From Mariniphaga sp040772505 (lineage in GTDB: Bacteria; Bacteroidota; Bacteroidia; Bacteroidales; Prolixibacteraceae), in NCBI GenBank assembly GCA_040772505.1, contig JAXGYA010000002.1, positions 1 to 64,000 on the forward strand: DNA of 64,000 bases. Reading direction: 5' to 3'. The notes under the pieces are model-generated. The model saw only the letters and a program-made list of their open reading frames with translations. It was not told the DNA's origin and did no database searches. The translations under genes were made by a program, and so were the position numbers. Positions 42,871 to 51,960 of the stretch are shown here, piece by piece. Numbering within the stretch: the first letter of the stretch is position 1; the number at the start of each line of letters is the position of its first letter.

Positions 42871-44942
42871 CACAGAATTTCACGGTAAATTCCCATACGT
42901 AAAAAAATCATGAATTTGCAGCTCCTGTAAACTCTATATTCAGATTGTTTAGCCATTAATATTTTTGATTTACGTACTTTCCTGTCATTTCTAAAATCAG
43001 TGGTAGCGTTCTTTTTTCTTTAGTTGTATGGATATTTTATTTTCTTCGATACTGATATCGCCTGAATTCTCCAAAAACTTATCGTAGATAGTCTGGTCTG
43101 AATTATGTGCATATCTATCTGTATCGGAAGCAAATAAGCGAAACAGATTGTGGGTAACGATGCTCATTGTTAAATCGAAATCTACTTTTATTACCATAGA
43201 GGATGAAACCAAGTTGAGATGAAAAAACGATATCTGTTCTGAAATGGATTTTTCTACAATCCAACGTCTGGCATACTTCCTGACTATTTGTTCTCTTGAC
43301 ACCTGAAAATCGTTGGTAATGATGATTGCCGGTTTTATTTTACCATGCCCGATAATGCATATTTGCCTTATATCTTTATTATATCCTTTTAAGAATATGA
43401 CTTCATCAATGACTTTTACGGTTGCTTTTTTATTACCGGCTCTCTCTATGTGCATGGTTTTCCACCTGTTTTTAGGTAGTGAGTTTAATCTCTCAACCAT
43501 GTTACTCCCTCTTCGACGTATTGTTATAAACTTAACATTATCGTCATCAATCTTAGAGAGGTTTTCATAATTGGTGAATTTACTATCGAAAACTAAGTAC
43601 TTCAAATCTCTTTTTCCTCTGAAATCTTTACCATAAAAATCAATAAATTCCAGAACGACATTACTTTCCGTCTTGTGCATCACATTAGCATGCCCGTAAT
43701 CAATTATACCACTATCGGGATCTTGTGCCAGTACGGCAAGCATGCTCGCCAATGCTTTTGAGCGTTTACCCGACCAGTTGTTTTCCAAATGATCGTTCTC
43801 TCCCCAGTATGGAATGGCTGTAAAATCCAAATTAGATGTATCTCCTAAAAGTCCCAGTTCCTGCCAATTAGCGTGAAGAGCTTTCAAAAACGCAAAGTTC
43901 ATATCTGTTGTAACCCGGTGTGAATAAGACAAAAACCATGCAGCTTTGGGCAACACATTAAGCCCTGCAAAAAGACCGAGTCCTCTGTCCATACACCACA
44001 AATCGTCAGCAGTGTAACGCCGAACATTCGAAGCTTTTAGCGCTATAAAGGCGAGAATGGAAGAGACTTTACTTATTTGAGAAGTTCCCGGGAAATCTGA
44101 TGCTTCGATAATTTCACTAATTCCATATTTTTTGATGTATGGTAGCAAACAAAGGATTCCGGCAGATGCACTTTTAAAACTTTCTGGAGCAAAGGTTAGA
44201 GTAACTGTTTTTTCAGCTTTAAGCCCTGTTGCCACTAAACTTTGCTTTATTAGTTTCTGGCGCCTGGGCAAACGTGCAAACCCTTGTTCACGTATAATGT
44301 TGTAGATGGATTTTTCGGAGATTTTGAATCCTTTGCTATCAAGAGCCACTTTAATGTCTTCAACCGAATAATACTTTTTGCGCAAGTTGACAATAATCTC
44401 TATGCTCTCTTGTTCTATCTCCCTCCTTCCAGGCTTTAACTCATTAAAATACAATTCTTTGACGTCTCCACTTTTAAGCTCCTTCCTAAAGTTGGAAACA
44501 ATGGTTGTAAAACCTCTGTAAGTATATCCAAACTTGTGCGCTACCTCAGAAGCACTCCTTTTCTACAAAAAACATTCTTAACGCCTCATATTGTTTTTGG
44601 GCGATTGTTTGTGGGTTTTGAAAAAATCAATAGGTTTCATATTTGTTATATTACGTATTATTATTACCGTGATAAAGGTAATATAAATTCGGTAAACCCA
44701 AACACATTTTATGTTAAAAATTCAAGACGCCCTGTTTAAGGGCTCTACAGAGGTATATAGAAATTGTCTGATTGATTTTAGGTAGAGAAAAAGCAAAGCA
44801 TAGTGCAATAATAATACGTAGTTATTACGTAAACAAAAAACATCGGAAATAAGATAACTATCTGATTATCTATTTATAAAGGTGTTATAATGAGAAATTA
44901 ACAGGACTTATTTACGCATGGTTAGTTCCGTGAAATTCTGTG
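42871..44942 (-). mobile_element. DDE insertion sequence (IS4 superfamily, IS1634-like)
   Basis: 2072 bp. The ends are CACAGAATTTCACGG and CCGTGAAATTCTGTG, 15 bp perfect, with further partial matches inward (CCATxCGTAAA). Both flanks carry ATCAT (42866-42870 and 44943-44947), a 5-bp duplication that fixes the borders. It holds one transposase with a disrupted 5' part; about 300 bp beyond it (44641-44942) are AT-rich with no gene. The insertion fell on the stop codon of the M23 peptidase gene, leaving it intact. Family placement is from the transposase type and duplication size. Confidence 0.9.
42997..44640 (-). pseudogene. DDE transposase with frame-disrupted N terminus
   Basis: The intact frame (44454 down to 42997, 485 codons) has DDE-type segments: YLVFDSKFTNYENLSKI, ITIRRRGSNMVERLN and a C-terminal KYARRWIVEKSISEQISFFH. 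Only a TTG begins it. Upstream the same frame reads KRSASEVAHKFGYTY back to a TAG, and MKPIDFFK starts at ATG 44640. Between them QTIAQKQYEALRMFFVEKE lies in another frame. Two compensating shifts (a -1 near the T6C/A4 run and a +1 at AAAAGG) thus split an original protein of about 545 residues. Probably inactive unless the shifts are programmed. Confidence 0.8.
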
Positions 44943-44943
44943 A

Positions 44944-45780
44944 TCATTGCAATTTCAGCACCATGCCCACGCGCAAAACCGAATTTTCATTCAGGTTATT
45001 CAGCATACAAATCGTGTTTATCGATGTTCTGAAATATCTCGAAATTTTCCACAATGAGTCGCCGTTTTTGACGATGTATGAGTTTGGAGCAGTCTGAGCG
45101 GAAAAATGATCTGCAAGATGAACCGGCGCTGATTCCGGCAGGAGTTGCGCCAGATGGGTAATGTTTCTGAGTTCCCCGCGTATTTTGCCGTTTGCAAAAT
45201 CATAAACCAGCTCCGGATCATAGGGCTTGTTATCTTCCCGAATCTCAAAGTGCAGGTGATTTGTTGTGGCACGACCCGTACTGCCCGCCAGACCAACGGG
45301 TTGCCCTTTTGTTACGTTCTGTCCGGCTTCGACCAAAAAAGCAGAAAGATGAGAATAGCTGGTTTCAAGATTATTTCCATGATCAACAACTACCATATTT
45401 CCGTATCCGTAATGATATTTTGCACGGGTCACTGTTCCGTAAAAAGCAGCAAAAATCGTATCTCCCTTGTTCATTTTGATGTCGGTTCCGGTGTGCATTC
45501 TGCGTGAACGAATTCCGAAGGAACTGATTACCTCTCCATCCGAAGGAATTGCAAACTGACTGAGCATCAGTCCCAGAGAGCTAATTATCTCATTTATCCA
45601 AAAATTTTCTTCTGAAAGCTTCGTTTCCAATTCGGCTTCCACTTTAGCGTTGTAATCATGCAAAATGACAGGTTCATGGTATCCGGGAATCACAATCAGC
45701 GAATCGGTGTTTACATATTGAGCTGAAAGGCTGGTTACAGTTAGAAAAAAAATGATTGCTCCAGTTATCAATCTGTTCAT
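44944..45780 (-). CDS. M23 metallopeptidase with LysM domain
   Basis: 278 aa with signal peptide (about 1-20). The M23 (LytM) domain spans about 85-195: RMHTGTDIKMNKGDTI carries the zinc His and Asp, and TTNHLHFEIREDNKP the HxH site. The C-terminal LysM (about 233-278) reads SYIVKNGDSLWKISRYF and LRVGMVLKL. It cuts peptidoglycan cross-bridges in the periplasm or activates other hydrolases. The terminal TGA lies within the 5-bp duplication of the adjacent insertion sequence, so the coding region survived the insertion but its original downstream sequence was displaced by 2 kb. Confidence 0.93.
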   Translation of the reverse strand: MNRLITGAIIFFLTVTSLSAQYVNTDSLIVIPGYHEPVILHDYNAKVEAELETKLSEENFWINEIISSLGLMLSQFAIPSDGEVISSFGIRSRRMHTGTDIKMNKGDTIFAAFYGTVTRAKYHYGYGNMVVVDHGNNLETSYSHLSAFLVEAGQNVTKGQPVGLAGSTGRATTNHLHFEIREDNKPYDPELVYDFANGKIRGELRNITHLAQLLPESAPVHLADHFSAQTAPNSYIVKNGDSLWKISRYFRTSINTICMLNNLNENSVLRVGMVLKLQ

Positions 45781-45938
45781 AAATGAAACAAAATTGGTGT
45801 TCTACTTAAAATTAACAATGCAATTCTATGCAATTTTTTTTGTTTTTCATTCACAACATATTACAAATTCCATAATCGTGTTATGCATGAACAGTTTTTT
45901 GTTAAAAGTATTTTATCATCTCTTCCCATTAGCCGGTA

Positions 45939-47648
45939 TCAGCCGGTGAACTCCACAATCAGACCATTTTCAGTTTTTCCCACTTTCACCAGACTGTTTT
46001 TGACAAGGTTTTTTATCGCTTTATCCCATTTTTTATTACTGAAACCGGTCTGATCCTTCAGTTGATTCAAGTCTGCCGGTGAGCCGGTCTTTAGCAACTC
46101 TATCACCATTTTCTCATCTTCAGTCAGTTCCGGTTTTGTCTTTTCGGGCTTCATCTGCGGGAAAAAGAGAACATCCTGAATAGAAGGGCTGTTGGTCATT
46201 AGCATTGCCAGGCGGTCAATTCCCATTCCCATTCCCGATGTGGGTGGCATGCCATATTCCAGCGCCCGCAGAAAGTCGTGATCGATAAGCATGGCTTCGT
46301 CGTCACCTTTTTCCAGTAACTTTAGCTGCTCTTCAAATCGTTCGCGTTGGTCGATGGGGTCATTCAGTTCAGAATATGCATTAACAATTTCTTTCCCGTT
46401 CACCATCAGTTCAAAGCGCTCGGTCAGTTCGGGGTTATCGCGATGTTTTTTGGTCAGTGGCGACATTTCCACCGGATAATCGGTAATAAACGTTGGCTGT
46501 ATGTAATGTGCTTCGCATTTCTCGCCAAAAATCTCATCAATGAGCTTACCTTTTCCCATTCCGGGATCTGTTTCAATGCCTAACTTTTTGCAAATTTCCC
46601 GAAGCTCTTCTTCGGTTTTTCCCAAAATATTGTATCCGGTATGTTCCATAATGGCGTCGGCCATGGTTATCCGCTCATAAGGCGTTTTGAAATCAAGGAT
46701 TTTGTCACCTGCCTGAACTTTTGTTGTTCCGTGAAGCGCCAGAGCTACGCGTTCCAGTATTTGCTCGGTGAACTCCATCATCCAGATGTAGTCTTTGTAA
46801 GCCACATAAATTTCCATTCCGGTGAATTCAGGATTGTGCGTCCGGTCCATTCCCTCGTTGCGGAAATTTTTTGCAAACTCATAAACTCCGTCGAAACCGC
46901 CAACAATCAGACGTTTCAGGTAAAGCTCGTTGGCAATGCGCAAATAGAGCGGAATGTTCAGCGAGTTGTGGTATGTTTCAAAGGGACGGGCTGCGGCACC
47001 GCCGGGAATAGGCTGTAAAATGGGTGTTTCCACTTCGAGATATCCGTATTCATTAAACATCTGCCGGATGGAATCCACAATTTTAGTGCGTTTTAAAAAG
47101 ACATCCTTCACCTGCGGATTTACGATTAAATCTACATAACGCTGCCGGTAGCGCTGCTCCGGGTCGGTGAAGGCATCGTAGGTTTTGCCGTCTTTCTCTT
47201 TAACTGACGGAAGCGGGCGCAATGATTTGCTCAACACCGTAAATTTTTTCACATGAACCGTGATTTCACCCATTTTGGTTTTAAACACAAAACCTTCAAC
47301 ACCAATAATATCGCCGCGATCGAGGAGTTTTTTGAAAACATCGTTGTACAGGGTTTTATCTTCTCCCGGACAAATTTCGTCACGGCTCAGATAAAGCTGA
47401 ATTCGCCCTTCACTGTCTTGTAATTCAACAAAAGAAGCATTCCCCATGATTCTTCTTCCCATAATCCGCCCGGCAATACTCACATTCCGGTGTTCGGTTT
47501 CAGAATCATCAAATTTATCCTTGATATCGCGTGAAGTTGCATTTACTTTATATTCTGCTGCCGGATATGGATCTATCCCCGCATCGCGCAGTTTTTTTAA
47601 AGATTCCCGGCGTATGATTTCCTGCTCTTTTAATTCCAGATGACTCAT
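45939..47648 (-). CDS. lysS: Lysyl-tRNA synthetase, class II
   Basis: 569 aa. The N-terminal OB anticodon domain (SIAGRIMGRRIMGNASFVEL) is followed by the class II core: motif 2 FAKNFRNEGMDRTHNPEFTG and motif 3 GMPPTSGMGMGIDRLAMLMT. It charges tRNA-Lys. After motif 3 the protein continues with about 65 residues forming a small winged-helix-like tail (KMVIELLKTGSPADLNQLKD), longer than the E. coli enzyme but, as far as I recall, common in Bacteroidota. Monocistronic. Confidence 0.97.
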   Translation of the reverse strand: MSHLELKEQEIIRRESLKKLRDAGIDPYPAAEYKVNATSRDIKDKFDDSETEHRNVSIAGRIMGRRIMGNASFVELQDSEGRIQLYLSRDEICPGEDKTLYNDVFKKLLDRGDIIGVEGFVFKTKMGEITVHVKKFTVLSKSLRPLPSVKEKDGKTYDAFTDPEQRYRQRYVDLIVNPQVKDVFLKRTKIVDSIRQMFNEYGYLEVETPILQPIPGGAAARPFETYHNSLNIPLYLRIANELYLKRLIVGGFDGVYEFAKNFRNEGMDRTHNPEFTGMEIYVAYKDYIWMMEFTEQILERVALALHGTTKVQAGDKILDFKTPYERITMADAIMEHTGYNILGKTEEELREICKKLGIETDPGMGKGKLIDEIFGEKCEAHYIQPTFITDYPVEMSPLTKKHRDNPELTERFELMVNGKEIVNAYSELNDPIDQRERFEEQLKLLEKGDDEAMLIDHDFLRALEYGMPPTSGMGMGIDRLAMLMTNSPSIQDVLFFPQMKPEKTKPELTEDEKMVIELLKTGSPADLNQLKDQTGFSNKKWDKAIKNLVKNSLVKVGKTENGLIVEFTG

Positions 47649-47851
47649 TTTTCTTACTTCAAACTAAATTTTTTCAAAAATAGAAAAAAAGTGTATGGAT
47701 TTGGTTCTTTACACTCATCCCCGGCAAAACGTTAACCATGTGGCAAGTTATATGTTGGGATTTTTGGTAGCTAATGATTTTCACTACTGCTGAACTGGGT
47801 GTGCGGTCTGAATTCACCGCTCAGTGAAAACTGACCATACACATCCGGCAG

Positions 47852-47878
47852 AAAAAAGTATCCCTGCCTGCAGGGATA
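47852..47878 (-). terminator. Terminator after nrfA
   Basis: TATCCCTG-CCTG-CAGGGATA is a perfect 8-bp stem with tetraloop, flanked by A6 on the left (six T on the minus strand). It lies 38 bp past the nrfA stop codon. Confidence 0.85.
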
Positions 47879-47916
47879 AAAAAGCTTTTTGTTTACTATT
47901 TCAGTTTTGAAATCAA

Positions 47917-49434
47917 TTAATTTGTCAGTGAAACACTCCATGCAGCCTCTCTTTTTTCAGCCTCTTCCGCCCATTTTGGGAGAACGGTTTTTTTGAATTC
48001 CTGCTTCTCCTCTCTCAGTGATTTCATGTTGAGCCCGATAAATTCCTGAGCTTTTGCCTTTGTGGAGATGTCGGGGTAGGGAACCGGTTCATTGTGTCCT
48101 AAATGTGCCAGCAGCCTTGCCAGCAGAATGCGTGTATCCTGAATGATGCTGATGCCGTTTGCAACGGTTCTTGCCGACTCCACCGGCGAGTGAAATGACC
48201 CTCCGTGGCTTGCGGCAACATAGTCCCAGCGCCACTGTGCATGCCGGATTCCCATGAGAATGCTTTTCATCTGCTCTTCGGTAGCTCCCAGTTCCCATGC
48301 TTTTTTAGCCTCAACATGCGCTCTGACCAATTGCTTCTCCAAATCGTGGCGGCTTTCAATCACTTTGTCCTGGCGCTCATACACATCCTGAACAAGTCGT
48401 GTGGCTTCCTCGCGATGACAAACCTGACATGAATTGGCAATGTTGTTAAGCGGCGACTGCATTTTGTGGTCGGTGAATTTCTGCCCGCCCTCGCTAATGT
48501 AGGGCATGTGGCAGTCGGCACAGGCAACGCCCCGTCTGGCATGAATTCCGGTCATATAGACCTCATAGTCGGGGTGTTGTGCTTTTAGCATTGGCGCTTT
48601 GCTCACTGCATGTGTCCAGTCGCTGAACTCAATATCATCGTAATACTCTTCCATGGCTTCGGCGGTAAATCCGTTATCCCACGGGAAGGTGAGATAGTTG
48701 GCACCTTCAACAACCTTTTTGTTAAAGTAGTATTCCACATGGCACTGCGCACAAACCAGGCTCCGCATTTCCTGATAGCTTGCCTTTGTGATGTCTCTTC
48801 CCCGCCGTTCAAAAGCTTCAACCAGCGCCGGACGCGATATGCGCAGATTCATAGTGGTTTCGTCGTGGCAGTCGGCACAGCCAATGGGATTTACTATTTC
48901 GGAACCGAGTCTTGCCCACGCTCCCGTGTAGAAAGCAGCAACACCCTCTTGTTTCATCATGCGAGGCACATCGGGGCTTTTGCAAGTCCAGCAGGTAGAA
49001 GGCTGCAAGCCTTCATCGGGTTTTAGTGGACCACCGGTGCGCAATGAGTTGTTCACATCCGTAATTGCATAGTAATGTCCACGCCCTTGCTTGTAGTCAC
49101 GCGAAAAGGCATAGCCCGCCCACAAAACCACCATTTCAGGAATTTCTTCCAGCATATCAACTGTGGCGCTGCCACCATATTTGCTGCGGAATGTGGTATC
49201 GGCAGTGCCGTAGTAGGATTGAAACTGGCGGGGATAGTTCTGCCCCCAGACCTCATTTCGCGGTTCAAACTCCTCTATTTTTGCCTTTGGAACATTTACA
49301 AATGTTGCCTCCATGCGGCGTTCAACAATGGAAGAGGCGAGGAGCCCCAAAAGAAAAACCACAACAATGGTGGCAAAGAACAGAACCCAGGCTAACCAGG
49401 GACGCTTTTCGGTTATCTTCAAATTACTACTCAT
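47917..49434 (-). CDS. nrfA: Cytochrome c nitrite reductase catalytic subunit
   Basis: 505 aa with an N-terminal hydrophobic anchor or signal (about 14-36). Five heme motifs are visible: the active-site CWTCK with lysine ligand, then CADCH, CAQCH, CADCH and CQVCH. This is the full pentaheme set of NrfA. It reduces nitrite to ammonium with six electrons in the periplasm. It is 13 bp downstream of nrfH and ends before a strong terminator. Heme ligation would need the CcsBA synthase encoded at 23.9-27.0 kb. Confidence 0.97.
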   Translation of the reverse strand: MSSNLKITEKRPWLAWVLFFATIVVVFLLGLLASSIVERRMEATFVNVPKAKIEEFEPRNEVWGQNYPRQFQSYYGTADTTFRSKYGGSATVDMLEEIPEMVVLWAGYAFSRDYKQGRGHYYAITDVNNSLRTGGPLKPDEGLQPSTCWTCKSPDVPRMMKQEGVAAFYTGAWARLGSEIVNPIGCADCHDETTMNLRISRPALVEAFERRGRDITKASYQEMRSLVCAQCHVEYYFNKKVVEGANYLTFPWDNGFTAEAMEEYYDDIEFSDWTHAVSKAPMLKAQHPDYEVYMTGIHARRGVACADCHMPYISEGGQKFTDHKMQSPLNNIANSCQVCHREEATRLVQDVYERQDKVIESRHDLEKQLVRAHVEAKKAWELGATEEQMKSILMGIRHAQWRWDYVAASHGGSFHSPVESARTVANGISIIQDTRILLARLLAHLGHNEPVPYPDISTKAKAQEFIGLNMKSLREEKQEFKKTVLPKWAEEAEKREAAWSVSLTN

Positions 49435-49447
49435 TTTCTTTTATGTT

Positions 49448-50020
49448 TTAGTTTTTCAAATAATTTCTTAACCATTCGGGAACTGGATTTGACGGATGCG
49501 GAACCCGCGCATCGGGAACACTGGAAAGGCTGTTTACCCTGCCGTGCGGCACTTCGCGGTGGCATTCCCAGCACTTACGGCCGGTGCGGTGCCCGTCATG
49601 ATCTTCTGTCCAGGAGCTTAATTTCGGATCGATTAAAAGAGCGGAATGACAACGGATACAGTTCTGATGCACTGCCTTCGACCCCTGCTTTTTAATGAAA
49701 ATAACCTGCGGTTCTTTTCTGAGGGTGAAAACGGTGGCGTGGCGTAATCCGTCCATCGCTTTGAAATAATAGGTGTTGAAAATATTGTTGTGTGGCACAT
49801 GACAGTCGTTGCAGTTTGTCCATTCGCGGTGCGAACTGTGTCCCCATGTTGCATATTGAGGCGCCATAATGTGACAGTTGATGCAGGTTTCCGGTTTGTC
49901 AGAAAGATACGAGTGGGCTTTTGACATGTAGATCGTCAGCAGGGTAAGCCCTATTAAAATCGCTGTAACAAACATTACCGGAATTTTCCATTTTTGCGGT
50001 GGAAGAAATTTTCTTATCAT
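49448..50020 (-). CDS. nrfH: Tetraheme quinol dehydrogenase NrfH
   Basis: 190 aa. An N-terminal membrane helix (about 13-32, MFVTAILIGLTLLTIYM) is followed by four heme motifs: CINCHIM, CNDCHVPH, CIRCHSA and CWECHREVPHG. NapC/NirT family; it takes electrons from menaquinol and passes them to NrfA. First gene of the nrfHA operon; a perfect TGTAAC-N4-GTTACA dyad lies 55 bp upstream of the start codon. Confidence 0.96.
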   Translation of the reverse strand: MIRKFLPPQKWKIPVMFVTAILIGLTLLTIYMSKAHSYLSDKPETCINCHIMAPQYATWGHSSHREWTNCNDCHVPHNNIFNTYYFKAMDGLRHATVFTLRKEPQVIFIKKQGSKAVHQNCIRCHSALLIDPKLSSWTEDHDGHRTGRKCWECHREVPHGRVNSLSSVPDARVPHPSNPVPEWLRNYLKN

Positions 50021-50074
50021 AATGTTAGCTGCAAAATTGATTTTATCAAAAATATGTAAAATTTAGCTGCAAAA

Positions 50075-50090
50075 TGTAACAGACGTTACA
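50075..50090. promoter_or_regulatory. Crp/Fnr-type operator upstream of nrfHA
   Basis: TGTAACAGACGTTACA is a perfect 6+4+6 inverted repeat. GTAAC-N4-GTTAC dyads are used by Crp/Fnr-type nitrosative or anaerobic regulators such as HcpR (from memory of that family). Candidate -7 boxes lie at 50069-50078 (TACATTTTGC, overlapping the dyad) and 50030-50039, both on the minus strand, and the word TTTGCAGCTAA occurs twice nearby. Confidence 0.55.
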
Positions 50091-50148
50091 AATTTTATAA
50101 ATAACCAAAATAAATTGCGGTTCAATAAAAGTTTTTGATATTTCCTTT

Positions 50149-50157
50149 TACTTTTGC
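50149..50157 (+). promoter_or_regulatory. -7 box upstream of paaK
   Basis: TACTTTTGC is a perfect TAnnTTTGC, 53 bp before the paaK start codon. No correctly spaced TTTG box is seen. It probably drives the long downstream run of aromatic genes. Confidence 0.55.
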
Positions 50158-50210
50158 TTGCAATTAAAAAAAACCAGACTGTTTTTATACAGGCACTTAT
50201 TTTAGGTTGA

Positions 50211-51509
50211 ATGATTTGGAATGAAAAAATTGAGTGTGCGTCCCGCGATGAGATGACTGCCATCCAAAGTGAACGACTAACACAGACTGTCCGCCGTATC
50301 TATCACAATATTCCCAGCTACAGGGCAAAAATGCAGGAAAAAGGACTTGTTCCCGGTGATATCCGCTCGGTTGAAGACCTGAGCAAGCTTCCGTTTACCA
50401 ATAAGGTTGATTTGCGGGATAACTATCCATTTGATATGTTCACGGTTCCCATGAGCGAGATTGTACGGGTTCACGCCAGCTCCGGAACAACCGGAAAATC
50501 CACCGTGGTGGGCTACACGCGAAATGACCTGCAAATGTGGTCGGAGGTGGTTACCCGTGCCCTCTGCATGGCAGGTGTTCATAAAAACGACATTGTGCAG
50601 GTGGCATACGGCTACGGACTTTTTACCGGAGGCCTCGGTTTGCATTATGGAACTGAAAATCTTGGAGCAACGGTTATTCCCATTTCGGGCGGGAACACGA
50701 AAAAGCAGATCCAACTTATGCTGGATTTTGGTACATCGGTAATTGCGTGCACACCTTCCTATGCCTTATATCTTTCAGAAATAATGAAAGAAATGGGGGT
50801 TGACCCGGAGTCACTTAAACTACGTGTGGGTATTTTTGGGGCTGAGCCCTGGAGTGAAAATATGCGTAGGGAAATTGAAACGAAGTTGAAACTGCAAGCG
50901 CATGACATCTATGGGCTGAGCGAAATAGTTGGTCCGGGTGTTTCGTGTGAATGCAGCCATCAGAAAGGACTCCATATCAACGAAGACCATTTTGTTCCTG
51001 AAATTATTGACCCTGACACTTTAGAGCCTCTGCCGGTAGGTGAGCTGGGGGAACTGGTGTTTTCCACAATAACCAAGGAAGGCATTCCCGTAATTCGCTA
51101 CCGCACTCACGACCTTACCCGCCTGAATTATGAAAAGTGCACCTGCGGACGCACGCTGGTGAGAATGGATAAATGCACCGGACGAACCGATGATATGCTG
51201 ATTATCCGCGGGGTGAATGTGTTCCCGTCTCAAATTGAGAATGTACTTTTGGAAATGAGTGAAACCGAGCCGCACTATCTCCTTATTGTAGAGCGCGATG
51301 GCTCACTGGATGTGCTGAAGCTGCTTGTGGAAGTTCAGGAGCAGTTTTTATCTGATGAAATCCGTGAACTGGAGAAACTTCGTAAAAAAATTACGGCAAA
51401 CATCCACAGCTCATTGGGCGTTTCAGTTGATGTGAAGCTGGTTGAACCAAGAACTATTGAGCGGACGGCAGGAAAAGCCAAACGCGTAATTGACAATCGA
51501 AAATTTTAG
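50211..51509 (+). CDS. paaK: Phenylacetate-CoA ligase
   Basis: 432 aa. The ANL-type ATP loop is VHASSGTTGKSTVVGYTRND (about 84-103), with later motifs DIYGLSEIVGPGVSCEC and CTGRTDDMLIIRGVNVFPSQ (A8). The length and sequence style match PaaK of the adenylate-forming family. It makes phenylacetyl-CoA (or related aryl-acetyl-CoA) from the acid, ATP and CoA. First gene of a run leading into ACT protein, prephenate dehydratase, aminotransferase and ferredoxin oxidoreductase genes, which suggests a link to aromatic amino acid metabolism, not to aerobic Paa catabolism, of which no gene is present. Confidence 0.93.
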   Translation: MIWNEKIECASRDEMTAIQSERLTQTVRRIYHNIPSYRAKMQEKGLVPGDIRSVEDLSKLPFTNKVDLRDNYPFDMFTVPMSEIVRVHASSGTTGKSTVVGYTRNDLQMWSEVVTRALCMAGVHKNDIVQVAYGYGLFTGGLGLHYGTENLGATVIPISGGNTKKQIQLMLDFGTSVIACTPSYALYLSEIMKEMGVDPESLKLRVGIFGAEPWSENMRREIETKLKLQAHDIYGLSEIVGPGVSCECSHQKGLHINEDHFVPEIIDPDTLEPLPVGELGELVFSTITKEGIPVIRYRTHDLTRLNYEKCTCGRTLVRMDKCTGRTDDMLIIRGVNVFPSQIENVLLEMSETEPHYLLIVERDGSLDVLKLLVEVQEQFLSDEIRELEKLRKKITANIHSSLGVSVDVKLVEPRTIERTAGKAKRVIDNRKF

Positions 51510-51512
51510 AAA

Positions 51513-51932
51513 ATGATAGTAAAACAAGTTTCCGTATTTTTAGAAAATAAATCGGGCAGACTGAATGAAGTAACTCAGATTTTAGGAGATGCCGGAATCA
51601 ATATCTCTGCTTTTACGGTTGCTGATACTTCTGATTTTGGCGTGTTGCGGCTCATTGCATCCGACCCCGACAAAGCTTGTGAAACGCTCAGGGAGAAACA
51701 GTTTTCGGTGCGCACAACCGATGTGATTTTGGTTAAAACAGCCAACCGCCCGGGTGCTTTGTCACAACTGCTCAAGGTACTTCATGCAGAAGGTGCTTTT
51801 ATTGAATACCTTTACGCCTTTTCAATGAACGATGACACTGCCGTGATTGTTATTAGACCAACAAACTTGGAAAAATGTTCCCAAATACTGGAACGGCACA
51901 AGGGTGAATTCCGGGGGAACAGTTCTAAATAG
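51513..51932 (+). CDS. Tandem ACT-domain protein
   Basis: 139 aa with two ACT domains, about 3-66 (VSVFLENKSGRLNEVTQIL) and 70-135 (VILVKTANRPGALSQLLKVL). ACT pairs bind amino acids and regulate enzymes. It starts 3 bp after paaK, and in Bacteroidota and clostridia such proteins often accompany PaaK or indolepyruvate oxidoreductase. It probably senses phenylalanine or a related amino acid; target unknown. Confidence 0.9.
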   Translation: MIVKQVSVFLENKSGRLNEVTQILGDAGINISAFTVADTSDFGVLRLIASDPDKACETLREKQFSVRTTDVILVKTANRPGALSQLLKVLHAEGAFIEYLYAFSMNDDTAVIVIRPTNLEKCSQILERHKGEFRGNSSK

Positions 51933-51960
51933 AGAACAATTAAAATTTTAAAACAGAAAA

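Noticed and set aside
45939..46140. Extra C-terminal domain of LysRS as a novel fusion
   Set aside because: A winged-helix-like tail of this length is, to my knowledge, common in Bacteroidota lysyl-tRNA synthetases, so not novel.
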